A stretch of 64,000 nucleotides of DNA from the IMG/VR virus record IMGVR_UViG_3300044701_002547, positions 41,676 to 105,675 of that record. One strand, written 5' to 3'. A model generated the notes under the pieces. The model had not been told where the DNA came from and searched no databases. It saw only the letters and a list, made by a program, of their open reading frames with translations. How positions within the stretch are numbered: the first letter of the stretch is position 1; each line of letters starts with the position of its first letter. Positions 15,978 through 24,997 of the stretch are shown one piece after another. The position numbers and the translations under genes were made by a program. This DNA comes from a virus.

Positions 15978-16697
15978 ATGCCTTTACCAACAATTGCAAC
16001 ACCAACTTATGAGTTGGAAATTCCTTCATTAAAGAAGAAAATTAAATACAGACCTTTTCTAGTTAAAGAAGAAAAGATTCTGATTATTGCGATGGAGAGT
16101 GAAGATCCAAAGCAAATTGCAGACGCATTAAAAACTGTAATTGGAAATTGCATTCTAACTCGCGGAATTAAAGTTGATCAATTATCAATCTTTGATATTG
16201 AATATCTCTTTCTAAACATTCGTGGAAAATCAGTCGGTGAAGATGTTGATGTTCTTTTAACTTGTCCAGACGATGGAACAACACAAGTTCCTGCAACAAT
16301 TAATCTAGATGAGATTAAAGTAGTTGTAAAATCAGAACATTCGAGAGATATTAAACTTGATGAAAGTTTAACTTTAAGAATGAAATATCCTTCAATGCAA
16401 GAATTCGTTAAGAATAATTTCTCAAACGAAGATAATAGTGGAATTCAAGATACTTTTAATATGATTGCTTCTTGTATTGAACAAATTTATAGTGAAGAAG
16501 AATCTTGGGCGGCGGCAGATTCTACCAAAAAAGAATTAAATGAGTTTCTAGAACAACTGACTTCTCAACAATTTAAAGAAGTTGAAAAGTTCTTTGAAAC
16601 GATGCCTAAACTTTCTCATACTGTTAAAGTTAAGAATCCAAATACTGGCGTCGAAAGTGAAGTTGTACTTGAGGGTTTAACATCTTTTTTCGCCTAG
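15978..16697 (+). CDS. 26: gp26-like baseplate hub assembly protein
   Basis: This 239-aa protein has the T4 gp26/baseplate Pfam pattern: PTYELEIPSLKKKIKYRPFL, VKEEKILIIAMES, FDIEYLFLNIRGKSVGE, LTCP. In T4 it is a catalyst for hub assembly. It ends ACA TCT TTT TTC GCC TAG, which contains the slippery heptamer T TTT TTC five codons before the end. The downstream ORF lies in the -1 frame, so a frameshifted fusion is possible. Confidence 0.85.
   Translation: MPLPTIATPTYELEIPSLKKKIKYRPFLVKEEKILIIAMESEDPKQIADALKTVIGNCILTRGIKVDQLSIFDIEYLFLNIRGKSVGEDVDVLLTCPDDGTTQVPATINLDEIKVVVKSEHSRDIKLDESLTLRMKYPSMQEFVKNNFSNEDNSGIQDTFNMIASCIEQIYSEEESWAAADSTKKELNEFLEQLTSQQFKEVEKFFETMPKLSHTVKVKNPNTGVESEVVLEGLTSFFA
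16685..16691 (+). promoter_or_regulatory. Candidate -1 ribosomal frameshift site
   Basis: T TTT TTC in the gp26 frame fits the X XXY YYZ rule. After a -1 slip translation continues through CGC CTA GGA into the next ORF without meeting a stop, giving a product of about 296 aa. This would parallel the G/GT tail-chaperone system of siphophages. Confidence 0.5.
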
Positions 16698-16699
16698 GA

Positions 16700-16873
16700 A
16701 TGGCGCACGAAGATCTTGCGTCATATTATAAAACTAACTTTGCTCTCATTCAGCATCATAAATATTCATTAACAGAGTTAGAAAATATGATCCCTTGGGA
16801 GCGCGAAATTTATATTACTTTACTCCAACAGTATATCGAAGAAGAAAACCTGAAGAATTCACCGAATGGCTAA
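16700..16873 (+). CDS. Short hub-assembly ORF after gp26 (gp51/chaperone-like)
   Basis: An ATG ORF of 57 aa encodes MAHEDLASYYKTNFALIQHH and LTELENMIPWEREIYITLL. The pattern of a helical segment ending in PWERE-Y is typical of second chaperone ORFs that follow gp26-type genes. It starts 3 bases after the gp26 stop in the -1 frame and overlaps the next gene by 8 bases. Confidence 0.65.
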   Translation: MAHEDLASYYKTNFALIQHHKYSLTELENMIPWEREIYITLLQQYIEEENLKNSPNG

Positions 16874-18143
16874 CGGAACTCCTACAAGTAGTATTGAACT
16901 GATAGGTCTTCAAAGTCAGGTAGAAGGAGTTCGTTCGGAACTTGTTTCAACTAATAACGGTCTTATAGGAATTGCAAATTTAATTCGCACTGACGGTGCC
17001 CAAGATCAGCAAAGACTTTTAGATGAAAGAAGAGATCAACAACTTTTATCTGAAAGAAAAATTAGAATGGGTCAAGAAGAAGCACTTGAAAGGCAAGTAT
17101 CTGCTTCTTTTGTAGAACCTGTAAATAAATTAGAAAGAAATTTAAGTTCTACTTTTGGTAATATTCAAAAAGCTTTAAATTTTTTGTTTGTTGGTGCTGT
17201 TAGTGGAGTATTCTTAAAAGGTTTAGGTAAAGCAGTTGATTTAGGTAAAAGTACTCTTGCTGGAGTTGGAAGTCTTTTAACAAATATTTTTGGTGCGATA
17301 GGATCTGGACTAGGAACTATTAAAAATGGTTTTGGGTCAGTTTTAAAGTCTATTGGTGGGGTTGTGGATGATATATCAAAGGGAATATTATCTCTTGCTA
17401 AATCTCCATTTAAAGCTATTGCTGATGCTTTTAGTAAATTATTAGGAAAAGGAACCCCAACGCCAACACCTACTCCAACTCCGAGACCAACAACTACTTC
17501 ACCTGGAGGTGGTGGTGCTTTAAGGTCTCTACAAAGATTTTTGGGACCAATAACACGACTTGCTTCTGGATTTGGTGCAGTTTCTTCTGCTATGGAGGGG
17601 GATTATGTTGGTGCTGGAGTATATGGCGCTGCTGCATTATTACCAAATCCACTTACAGGTTCGGCAGCTTTAGCATATAGTTTTTTTGGAGATCAAATAA
17701 AAGAAGGGTTGTCTAATATTACAAATCAATTTGGAAATTTTGATTTTCAAGGTTTATCTATTCCAAATCTTTTTGGAATGAATGATGGAGAAACTAATTT
17801 AGATGCCTCAAGTGCTTCTGCAGGTTCTGCAGGAGAAGTGGCAGCTCCTGTTACAAGCACAACAACTTCTGCAGCACAACCAGCAGGACCACAACGACTT
17901 CAAGTAATTCCATTTAGATCCGACCAATCTCAAGTTCAAACTCCACCAGCACAGCAAAGGAACTTACAACCTCCCGCAGAACCTGCTCCAGATGTTGTCT
18001 ATCTTCAAAGTGGCAATCAACAAGAATCTACAGTTGCTTCTAGTGGAGGTGGAACTTTAACTGATGTTCCATTAATTCCTTCTGCAAATCCTGATAATTT
18101 TTACACATTATATGCTCAACTAAATTATAATGTGGTGATATAA
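16866..18143 (+). CDS. Hydrophobic hub/tape-measure-like structural protein
   Basis: This 425-aa protein has a coiled-coil N-terminus (EGVRSELVSTNNGLIG, RDQQLLSERKIR), a Gly/Ala-rich hydrophobic middle (about residues 95-190), a TPTPTPTPTPRP linker near 198 and a Pro/Gln-rich C-terminus. It lies where T4 has the gp28/gp29 hub and length-determining genes, so a baseplate hub or tape-measure role is inferred. The hydrophobic helices could help DNA cross the membrane. Confidence 0.6.
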   Translation: MANGTPTSSIELIGLQSQVEGVRSELVSTNNGLIGIANLIRTDGAQDQQRLLDERRDQQLLSERKIRMGQEEALERQVSASFVEPVNKLERNLSSTFGNIQKALNFLFVGAVSGVFLKGLGKAVDLGKSTLAGVGSLLTNIFGAIGSGLGTIKNGFGSVLKSIGGVVDDISKGILSLAKSPFKAIADAFSKLLGKGTPTPTPTPTPRPTTTSPGGGGALRSLQRFLGPITRLASGFGAVSSAMEGDYVGAGVYGAAALLPNPLTGSAALAYSFFGDQIKEGLSNITNQFGNFDFQGLSIPNLFGMNDGETNLDASSASAGSAGEVAAPVTSTTTSAAQPAGPQRLQVIPFRSDQSQVQTPPAQQRNLQPPAEPAPDVVYLQSGNQQESTVASSGGGTLTDVPLIPSANPDNFYTLYAQLNYNVVI

Positions 18144-18144
18144 A

Positions 18145-20169
18145 ATGGCAATAAAACCTACAATTTCTCTCAAAGGTTTAAGATCTTCAGCAGCACAGAC
18201 AGGGAAAACTGCTAAATCAATACAGTCTTCTTTAACTTCCAATATAAAGCAAAAAACAAATTTATATTCAAGTATTAAAACTATTAAAAAAAGAAGAGAA
18301 GAGAGAGATCGAAGAAATATTTTACAAACTCAATTACTAGCACCCACTCTTGTCAGAGCAAGAAGGGGTCCAAAATCTTTAGCGACAACAACTCAACAAG
18401 GATTGAGTATTGGTGATAGATTGATGGGATTTTTAAAGTATGCAACTGCAGGATGGCTTTTGAGTAATATACCAACCTGGTCTGCACTAGGAAATCAACT
18501 TGTTAGAAGACTTAAAACTGCTGGAAGTATTTTAAGTAATTATGGTGATGAGACTCTAAAAGTATTAACGGGAATTACCAATGTTTTTGGCGCAGCTCTT
18601 ACTAATATTTCGAGTTTTGATTTCTTAGATAGTTCTTCAAGATTAAAAAATTCATTTGAAAATTTAATGACAAATGTTGATGATTTGGGAAAAGGAATTA
18701 TAGATGCATTTAATGTAATTCTTCAACCTTTTACTGATATTCCTCCACTTGGTTCAGATCAATTAGAAAGAGAAAGACAACAACAAGAACAGGATAGTGG
18801 AACAGGACAACCCCAACCACCATCTGGAACTCGTGGAGGAAATTCTGATTTTTGGACTTTGGTTGCAGTTGTCTCTAGGGAAGATAGTGATCCTCAAGGG
18901 CAAGCAGACGTAGCACAATCAATTTATAATCGTGTAGCATCTGGTGCTTATGGATCTAAAAATATTCGACAACTTATTTTAAGAGAAAGTCAATATCAAC
19001 CAACTTGGGAACGTCCAAAACCAAGAAGTGATAGAAAACAAATACCAAATCCAGAATGGTATGAAATTACTGACGCAGAATCTGCAGCAAAAGCAACTGG
19101 ATTTTCTGTCTCAACTATAAAGGGAGTTGCTAACAATATTACAAATCCAACATTACAAAAAGAAGCAGTAAAATTTGTTGGTGGAAGGACAGATTTTAAA
19201 GCTTCAAATAATCGATTTTCTGGATCAATTCAAAGAAAAGCAGGTGATAATAATTTTGGATGGCAGTATGGATATAGTGGAACAACAGTTGGGCAAATTC
19301 CAAATTTAGGTTTAACACCGCCATCAACATCTCCACCTCCAGCAAGACCTGTCCCATCATCTAATTTTGCTCCAGTTTCTGGAGATAGCGGTTCTTCTAT
19401 GGGAAGAAGACCTGCAAGAGTTCCTTTTAGTCCATTTAAACCTAATTCAGGTGCTGTTATAACTTCTGTTATGGGATTGAGGAAGGGAAAGCCTCACACC
19501 GGATATGATTTAGCATCCCCTTCAGGAACTCCACTTTATGCATATTTTTCTGGTATTGTTACACATGAAAATCGTGCTCCTGGAAGAGGTCCCGATCACG
19601 GAGCTGGGTATGGGTATTGGATTATATGGAAAGATGATGTTTATGGATCATATCATTTCTTTGGTCACATGTTAAAGCCTGCTGAAGTTAAAAAAGGTCA
19701 AAGATTTAATCAGGGAGCATTGTTAGGATATGTTGGAAGTACTGGAAGATCTACTGGACCTCATTTACACTGGGAGATCTCAAAAGATGCTCCAGATTCA
19801 ATGGGAAATTTTAAAACTCGTGAAGATATTCCAACCTGGTTAAAAAATCACCCAATTAAGAAAACTCCAACCCAAGTAACACCTCAATCAAGACCATCAG
19901 TTCCATTAGTTCCTACTCCAGCAGCAACTACTACTCAAGAAGAACAGCAAGCACAAATAGATAGTTCTTATAGAGAAGGTCTTGCGGAAGGAATAACGCA
20001 AGAAAGACAAGGAAGAAAAGTAGTTGTAATTGATGATAGAAGTTCTCCCATCATACAACAAGTTGTGTCAGGTGGCGGTGGTGATGGCATTACATTTTCA
20101 ATTAATGAATCTGCCTTGTTAAATAATTTTATAAAAAATAAACTTCTCTTAGATTTAAATTACGTCTAA
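18145..20169 (+). CDS. Baseplate-associated cell-wall hydrolase (SleB-like plus M23 peptidase)
   Basis: This 674-aa protein has two putative peptidoglycan-cleaving domains. At about residues 236-375 a SleB/hydrolase-2-like region reads FWTLVAVVSREDSDPQGQAD, then AQSIYNRV and NNFGWQYGY. At about 446-555 an M23 metallopeptidase has zinc ligands H451 and D455 (HTGYD) and the H540-L-H542-W motif after STGRSTGPH. The N-terminus is basic and helical and the linkers are Pro/Gln-rich. It should open the host wall at infection, replacing the lysozyme domain that the gp5-like protein here lacks. The gene overlaps the gp27-like start by one base. Confidence 0.82.
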   Translation: MAIKPTISLKGLRSSAAQTGKTAKSIQSSLTSNIKQKTNLYSSIKTIKKRREERDRRNILQTQLLAPTLVRARRGPKSLATTTQQGLSIGDRLMGFLKYATAGWLLSNIPTWSALGNQLVRRLKTAGSILSNYGDETLKVLTGITNVFGAALTNISSFDFLDSSSRLKNSFENLMTNVDDLGKGIIDAFNVILQPFTDIPPLGSDQLERERQQQEQDSGTGQPQPPSGTRGGNSDFWTLVAVVSREDSDPQGQADVAQSIYNRVASGAYGSKNIRQLILRESQYQPTWERPKPRSDRKQIPNPEWYEITDAESAAKATGFSVSTIKGVANNITNPTLQKEAVKFVGGRTDFKASNNRFSGSIQRKAGDNNFGWQYGYSGTTVGQIPNLGLTPPSTSPPPARPVPSSNFAPVSGDSGSSMGRRPARVPFSPFKPNSGAVITSVMGLRKGKPHTGYDLASPSGTPLYAYFSGIVTHENRAPGRGPDHGAGYGYWIIWKDDVYGSYHFFGHMLKPAEVKKGQRFNQGALLGYVGSTGRSTGPHLHWEISKDAPDSMGNFKTREDIPTWLKNHPIKKTPTQVTPQSRPSVPLVPTPAATTTQEEQQAQIDSSYREGLAEGITQERQGRKVVVIDDRSSPIIQQVVSGGGGDGITFSINESALLNNFIKNKLLLDLNYV

Positions 20170-21494
20170 TGTCAATTAAACAGTCAATATTTGAAGAAAT
20201 TACGATTGAATCAAATGATCAGTCAAGAACTGTAGATATTACATCAGGTTCTGTGATGATTGATTATTATGAGGATATATTCTCACCAACCATCACTGCA
20301 AAAATCAGAGTTATTAATACGGGTAATACAGTTGTCGGTGCAGATAGTAAAGATAATCAATTACAAGCAATTTACACTGGTCTTCCTTTAAGAGGAGGAG
20401 AGAGAGTTGGAATGAAAATTGCTGGAAATAGAGAGGGAAATCCAGGACTAGATTTTTCATTTGATCCTAAGACTTATTTGTATGTTTCTAGCATAAGTGA
20501 TGTAATTGCCGAGAACAACAAAGAAAGTTTTACTCTTCATTTAGTGTCTAGGGAAGCAATCACAAATGAGACAACTAGAGTTGCTAAAAAATATGCAAAC
20601 TTACCAATTAATGAATCCGTAAATAAAATTCTTACAGATGTATTGAGAGCAAATAAAATTGGTACATTAGATCAAACATCAAATAATTATTCTTTCATTG
20701 GTAATCTTAGAAAACCATTTACTGTTCTAACTTGGTTAGCTTCAAAAGGTGTTCCAGAAAAATCGGGAAGTGGCACGGCGGGGTTTTTCTTTTATCAGAC
20801 AGTTGATGGATTTCAATTTAGATCAATTGATTTATTAACTCAACAACCAAAAAAAGAGACCTTTACATATAGTGAAGCAACTGAAACTTATGATGCTGAA
20901 GGTCAGAGAACGAATAATGACTTTAAAATTTTAAATTATACGATACAAAAAAATCAAAATTTAATTGAAAAACTAAGATTAGGAACATATTCAAATGTCA
21001 GATATTTTTTCAATCCATTAACAGGATCTATTACTGAACCAGGCAAAGTTACATTCAAGTATAGTGATTATGCAGACAATACAAACAATCTTGGAAAAGA
21101 ATTAATTAATTTACCTAAAATTTCTGATAATGCTGGGAAAACTTTAGGAGATTGTCCGACGAGAATTATTACAGGAGTTCTTGATGTTGGAACAATGCAA
21201 CCGGGAATTTCTACAAGCACAAATGCAGATCCAACAGAATACCAATCGCAAGTATTGATGAGATACAATAATATGTTTATGCAAACTTTGAATGTGATGG
21301 TTCCTTCAAATACAAATCTGAGAGCTGGTGATGTAATTGAATGTCTATTTCCTAAGATTTCAAGAGCATCTGCTAGAGAATATGATGAGGATCAAAGTGG
21401 TCTATATATGATTAAAGAGTTATGTCATCATTTTGATGCTACTCGTTCTTATACCTCTTTAAAATTAATTAGAGATACTTTTGGTAGAAAATAA
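20169..21494 (+). CDS. 27: gp27-like baseplate hub protein
   Basis: This 441-aa protein is near T4 gp27 length (391 aa). Its segments MSIKQSIFEEITIESNDQSR, SGSVMIDYYEDIFSPTITAK and NLRAGDVIECLFPKISRASA fit the hub family. The trimeric hub joins the six-fold wedges to the three-fold spike. Its place before the gp5-like gene supports this. Confidence 0.75.
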   Translation: MSIKQSIFEEITIESNDQSRTVDITSGSVMIDYYEDIFSPTITAKIRVINTGNTVVGADSKDNQLQAIYTGLPLRGGERVGMKIAGNREGNPGLDFSFDPKTYLYVSSISDVIAENNKESFTLHLVSREAITNETTRVAKKYANLPINESVNKILTDVLRANKIGTLDQTSNNYSFIGNLRKPFTVLTWLASKGVPEKSGSGTAGFFFYQTVDGFQFRSIDLLTQQPKKETFTYSEATETYDAEGQRTNNDFKILNYTIQKNQNLIEKLRLGTYSNVRYFFNPLTGSITEPGKVTFKYSDYADNTNNLGKELINLPKISDNAGKTLGDCPTRIITGVLDVGTMQPGISTSTNADPTEYQSQVLMRYNNMFMQTLNVMVPSNTNLRAGDVIECLFPKISRASAREYDEDQSGLYMIKELCHHFDATRSYTSLKLIRDTFGRK

Positions 21495-21500
21495 ACAAAT

Positions 21501-23522
21501 ATGTTAGACCAATCATTACTTCAAAGTCATTTTATAGGTAGGGATGGTTTCCGTTGGTGGTTGGGGCAAATTCCTCCTGTTGAAGTGTGGCAAGAACAAG
21601 CAGATAAAAATGGTTGGGGTCTTAGAGTTAAGGTTAGAATTCTTGGTTATCATTCTCTTGACCCTAATGATTTGAGTGATGAAGAATTACCTTGGGCTCA
21701 GGTAATGTTGCCAACAACTGCTGGATCTGGTGGTGCTTTTTATGGCACAAATCCAAAAGTAAGACAAGGTGATATGGTAATTGGGTTCTTTATGGATGGT
21801 GATAATGCCCAAATTCCTGTCATTATGGGTGTATTGGGAAAGACGGATACTTGGGGAGATTTAAATTATCAAAATCCATTTACACCTTTTACTGGATATA
21901 CTAAAAATATACCAAAACCAGATTTATCTATGAGAGGATTACCTACAGGGACTCCTACAAATGAAGGTACTATCACTTCAGGAGGAGTACCTCCGGCAAT
22001 TGATCCTAATAAAGGACAAACAGCATCGAGTGCAGTAGGAACAAAAGTTGTATTGGCAAATACTTGTGAGAACACAACTCAACCAGTAATTAAATCGGAA
22101 ATTGATAATTTACTTAAATGGATTCAAGATAAACAGGCAAAAATTGGCGAATATAATTTAAAAGTTAGAAATACTGCTGAAGTTATTAAAGGTGCTTTGG
22201 GTTGGGTAATCAATGAGATGTTTAAAAGGTTAGAATTATTTCTAGTGGGTGATGAAAAAAAACCTGGAATCATACCAAGAGGAATACAAGCTTTATATAT
22301 TGCAGTTTATGGAGCAACATACGCTGCTACTCAAAATCCAGCAATTGCACACGAAGCAGGATGTAGGGCAGAAAATGCCTGTATTGTTCCAGTCCAAATA
22401 CTTGAAAAGGCGATTATTTGCATTAAAAATGCAGTTGTGGATGGGTTAGCAGGATTTATAGTAGAAATTCTAAACTCACTTATTCAAAATGTAAAATCTT
22501 TTGTAACATGTGCCGCAGAACAATTTATTGGTGTAATGTTAAACGCAGTTGTAGATCAAGTTTCTGCTGGTTTAACTTCTGCCCTAGATGGAATTCTTAG
22601 TATTTTGGGAGTTGCTTTTAATGTTGCTAGTTTCTTACGAGGAGGATTAACTGGTTTATTCGGATCTCTTGATTGTGGGCAAAGTAATACAAAATGTGAC
22701 GGAACAAAAGAATGGATTATTGGTGTTGGCCCAAAAAATCCTCAAAGTACTAATCTTCAAAATATTATGGATGCAGTTAATAATGTATCATCTCTTGTGG
22801 AATCAACGGTTCAAGGAGTATCTGGAGTATCACAAAGTTTTCAAAATTCTGTAGATTCAATCAATTCGGCTGTGGATATTTTGAATGGAAATTCTTCTCT
22901 AGAATTTGGGGGAGACATTAATTCTTGCTATACTGGAACTCCAACAAGTTGTGGTCCTCCAACTCTTAAGATTTTTGGTGGGGGTGGTATAAATGGCGCT
23001 GCTGCTCCAATTTTTGGATCTATAATTCAAAGTACATCTTTATATCAGAACGTTTTCCAAACAACTAGTATTATTGGAGCTACTATTACAAATGCAGGTT
23101 CAGGTTATCGTTTCCCACCATTTGTTGAAATCACAGACAATTGTGGATTAGGATACGGAGCAAAGGCAAGATCTGTAATTAATGATAAGGGAGAACTTGA
23201 GGCGATTTATATTGTATCTCCTGGAATTGGTTATCCAATTGGAGATCAAGAACCTAGTGGAGTTACGGATACTGTAATTCAATCTTCTGGTCTTAATTAC
23301 TCTGAAGGTGATACGGCAACTGATGATTTTGGAAATGAATATGATTTAACTATTGAAGATGGGCGTATTATATCTGCTAGACCAATAAATAGTGTTGAAA
23401 TTACAGATCTTCCTAGAATTACTGTAAATTCTGAAACAGGATTCGGTGCTGTTATAAGTCCAGTGTTTGGTCCTATTTTCCTAGGAACTAAAATTCAAAC
23501 ACAAATAGATTGTCCAATATAA
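21501..23522 (+). CDS. 5: gp5-like spike/hub protein without lysozyme domain
   Basis: This 673-aa protein begins with an OB-fold domain like gp5 N-terminus (residues 1-125: WWLGQIPP, VKVRILGYHSLDP, LPWAQVMLPTTAGSGG, VRQGDMVIGFFMDGD). A helical, Cys-containing middle (about 190-400) and two repeats of the IxxxGxGYxxPP type near the end follow (NAGSGYRFPPF, SPGIGYPIGD). No lysozyme domain is visible, so wall degradation probably falls to the hydrolase gene upstream. Confidence 0.75.
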   Translation: MLDQSLLQSHFIGRDGFRWWLGQIPPVEVWQEQADKNGWGLRVKVRILGYHSLDPNDLSDEELPWAQVMLPTTAGSGGAFYGTNPKVRQGDMVIGFFMDGDNAQIPVIMGVLGKTDTWGDLNYQNPFTPFTGYTKNIPKPDLSMRGLPTGTPTNEGTITSGGVPPAIDPNKGQTASSAVGTKVVLANTCENTTQPVIKSEIDNLLKWIQDKQAKIGEYNLKVRNTAEVIKGALGWVINEMFKRLELFLVGDEKKPGIIPRGIQALYIAVYGATYAATQNPAIAHEAGCRAENACIVPVQILEKAIICIKNAVVDGLAGFIVEILNSLIQNVKSFVTCAAEQFIGVMLNAVVDQVSAGLTSALDGILSILGVAFNVASFLRGGLTGLFGSLDCGQSNTKCDGTKEWIIGVGPKNPQSTNLQNIMDAVNNVSSLVESTVQGVSGVSQSFQNSVDSINSAVDILNGNSSLEFGGDINSCYTGTPTSCGPPTLKIFGGGGINGAAAPIFGSIIQSTSLYQNVFQTTSIIGATITNAGSGYRFPPFVEITDNCGLGYGAKARSVINDKGELEAIYIVSPGIGYPIGDQEPSGVTDTVIQSSGLNYSEGDTATDDFGNEYDLTIEDGRIISARPINSVEITDLPRITVNSETGFGAVISPVFGPIFLGTKIQTQIDCPI

Positions 23523-23528
23523 TTTAAA

Positions 23529-24101
23529 ATGGCAGATATCGCACTAAAATTAAATTATGAAGCTAAGGACTTTATTAGCGTTGGTCCAAATTTCGTAATT
23601 ACAACTAATGATCCTCGACCAAACGCAGATTCATCATCAATTTTTAACATATATTCTTTTACCAAAGAAAATAATCAACATCTTCAAACTTTTAATGAGT
23701 CTGGATCTTATAAGATTTTAAATGACAGAGGTATTGAAATTTCTGCGGGTAAAAAAGGATCTGAAGGTGATGTAGATATTTGTATTACGGGTCAGGGTGG
23801 AGATATTACAATTACAGCAACAAGTACTGGTGCAGTCAAGATAAGAGCACATACTGTAATGATAGAAGCTGGAGAAGATTTAGATCTAAAAGCAGGTAGA
23901 AATGTTAATATAAATGCGGGATCTGGAAGAATTAAATTAGAGGCTGACAAAATAGATGAAATTGCGATAAATGGTAATGCAGTTACTAATAATTTCCTTG
24001 TGAGGGCATTTTCTTTGGCACATAATTATGATGCAGTATCTCAAATAGCACAAGGTCAAGATTTACTTTCATCAATACTAGGATCTGTAGGAGTAATCTA
24101 A
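23529..24101 (+). CDS. Spike beta-helix protein (gp5 C-terminal-like)
   Basis: This 190-aa protein has regular short repeats typical of the gp5C/VgrG needle: DICITGQGGDITITATST, GAVKIRAHTVMIEAGEDL, DLKAGRNVNINAGSGRIKL. It is probably the membrane-piercing needle as a separate polypeptide. It overlaps the next gene by one base. Confidence 0.75.
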   Translation: MADIALKLNYEAKDFISVGPNFVITTNDPRPNADSSSIFNIYSFTKENNQHLQTFNESGSYKILNDRGIEISAGKKGSEGDVDICITGQGGDITITATSTGAVKIRAHTVMIEAGEDLDLKAGRNVNINAGSGRIKLEADKIDEIAINGNAVTNNFLVRAFSLAHNYDAVSQIAQGQDLLSSILGSVGVI

Positions 24102-24973
24102 TGGGACTTATTTCACTTGTATTAAAATTTTTAGGGTTCCCAGATTTTCCCGAAAAAGGAAAAAAAACCTTTAATTCCACTGAAACTACTTTTGGTAGTA
24201 ATGTAATTATTTCAGGAGAAACCGTTCAGCAAAGTAATTCTGTAACATTAAGAGAAAAATTACTTTGTGGTAACTTATGGATGCTTAAAAATCCATTTGA
24301 TCTAAAACCAGTAATTCCAAATATTTTTGGTTCTTTTGGAATTATTGCTGGATGGTCTGGAGTCTTTGTAACTGGAATCACACAAACTCTTGGAACAGTT
24401 TTTGAAATTGGATCATCTATAAAAACAGGTGCCTTAGATGTGGATTATTCTGCAATAACTAATAATTTTGCAGGATTAAAGGCTGACGTAGTTCCAGAGC
24501 ATTTTACTGTTACTCCATCGGATGATTTAACCTCTCCAAAGGGGAATTTAAATGGGTTTTGGTCATTTAATGGATTTAAAATATCAACAGATCCAGATGC
24601 AACATCAGATATTCGTTTAAAAAAGAATATTGAGAGATTTGAAAATGGTCTGGATATTGTTTTGGATTTAAAACCAGTTCGTTTTGATTGGAGAGAAGAT
24701 AAGTGCCCTTCTTCATTTTTACAAGAATTCAGAGAACCTGATGATGAATATGGTTATCCTGGAAAAGTTAAAAGACAATATGGACTTATCGCACAAGAAG
24801 TTGAGGAAATCGCTCCTGATCTTGTCGGTGAAAGAAAGATGTATGATGAAAATTATAAGTTAATTCGCTATGAAAAACTTGTTCCTATTTTAATCTCAGC
24901 AGTTCAGGAACAACAAAAACAAATTGAAGAACTCCAAAAACAGATTAATGATCTAAATCAACAAAATAAATAA
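24101..24973 (+). CDS. Baseplate/tail protein with C-terminal S74 chaperone domain
   Basis: This 290-aa protein ends in an intramolecular chaperone (peptidase S74): S169-D-I-R-L-K174-KN, VLDLKPVRFDWRED, YGLIAQEVEEIAPDLVGE, YEKLVPILISAVQEQ and a coiled coil. In other phages this domain trimerises a fibre or spike and then cuts itself off with a Ser-Lys dyad, both of which are present. The N-terminal part is unrecognised. It is coupled to the spike gene. Confidence 0.8.
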   Translation: MGLISLVLKFLGFPDFPEKGKKTFNSTETTFGSNVIISGETVQQSNSVTLREKLLCGNLWMLKNPFDLKPVIPNIFGSFGIIAGWSGVFVTGITQTLGTVFEIGSSIKTGALDVDYSAITNNFAGLKADVVPEHFTVTPSDDLTSPKGNLNGFWSFNGFKISTDPDATSDIRLKKNIERFENGLDIVLDLKPVRFDWREDKCPSSFLQEFREPDDEYGYPGKVKRQYGLIAQEVEEIAPDLVGERKMYDENYKLIRYEKLVPILISAVQEQQKQIEELQKQINDLNQQNK

Positions 24974-24997
24974 AGAACAAAGAGAGATTGAATAAAA

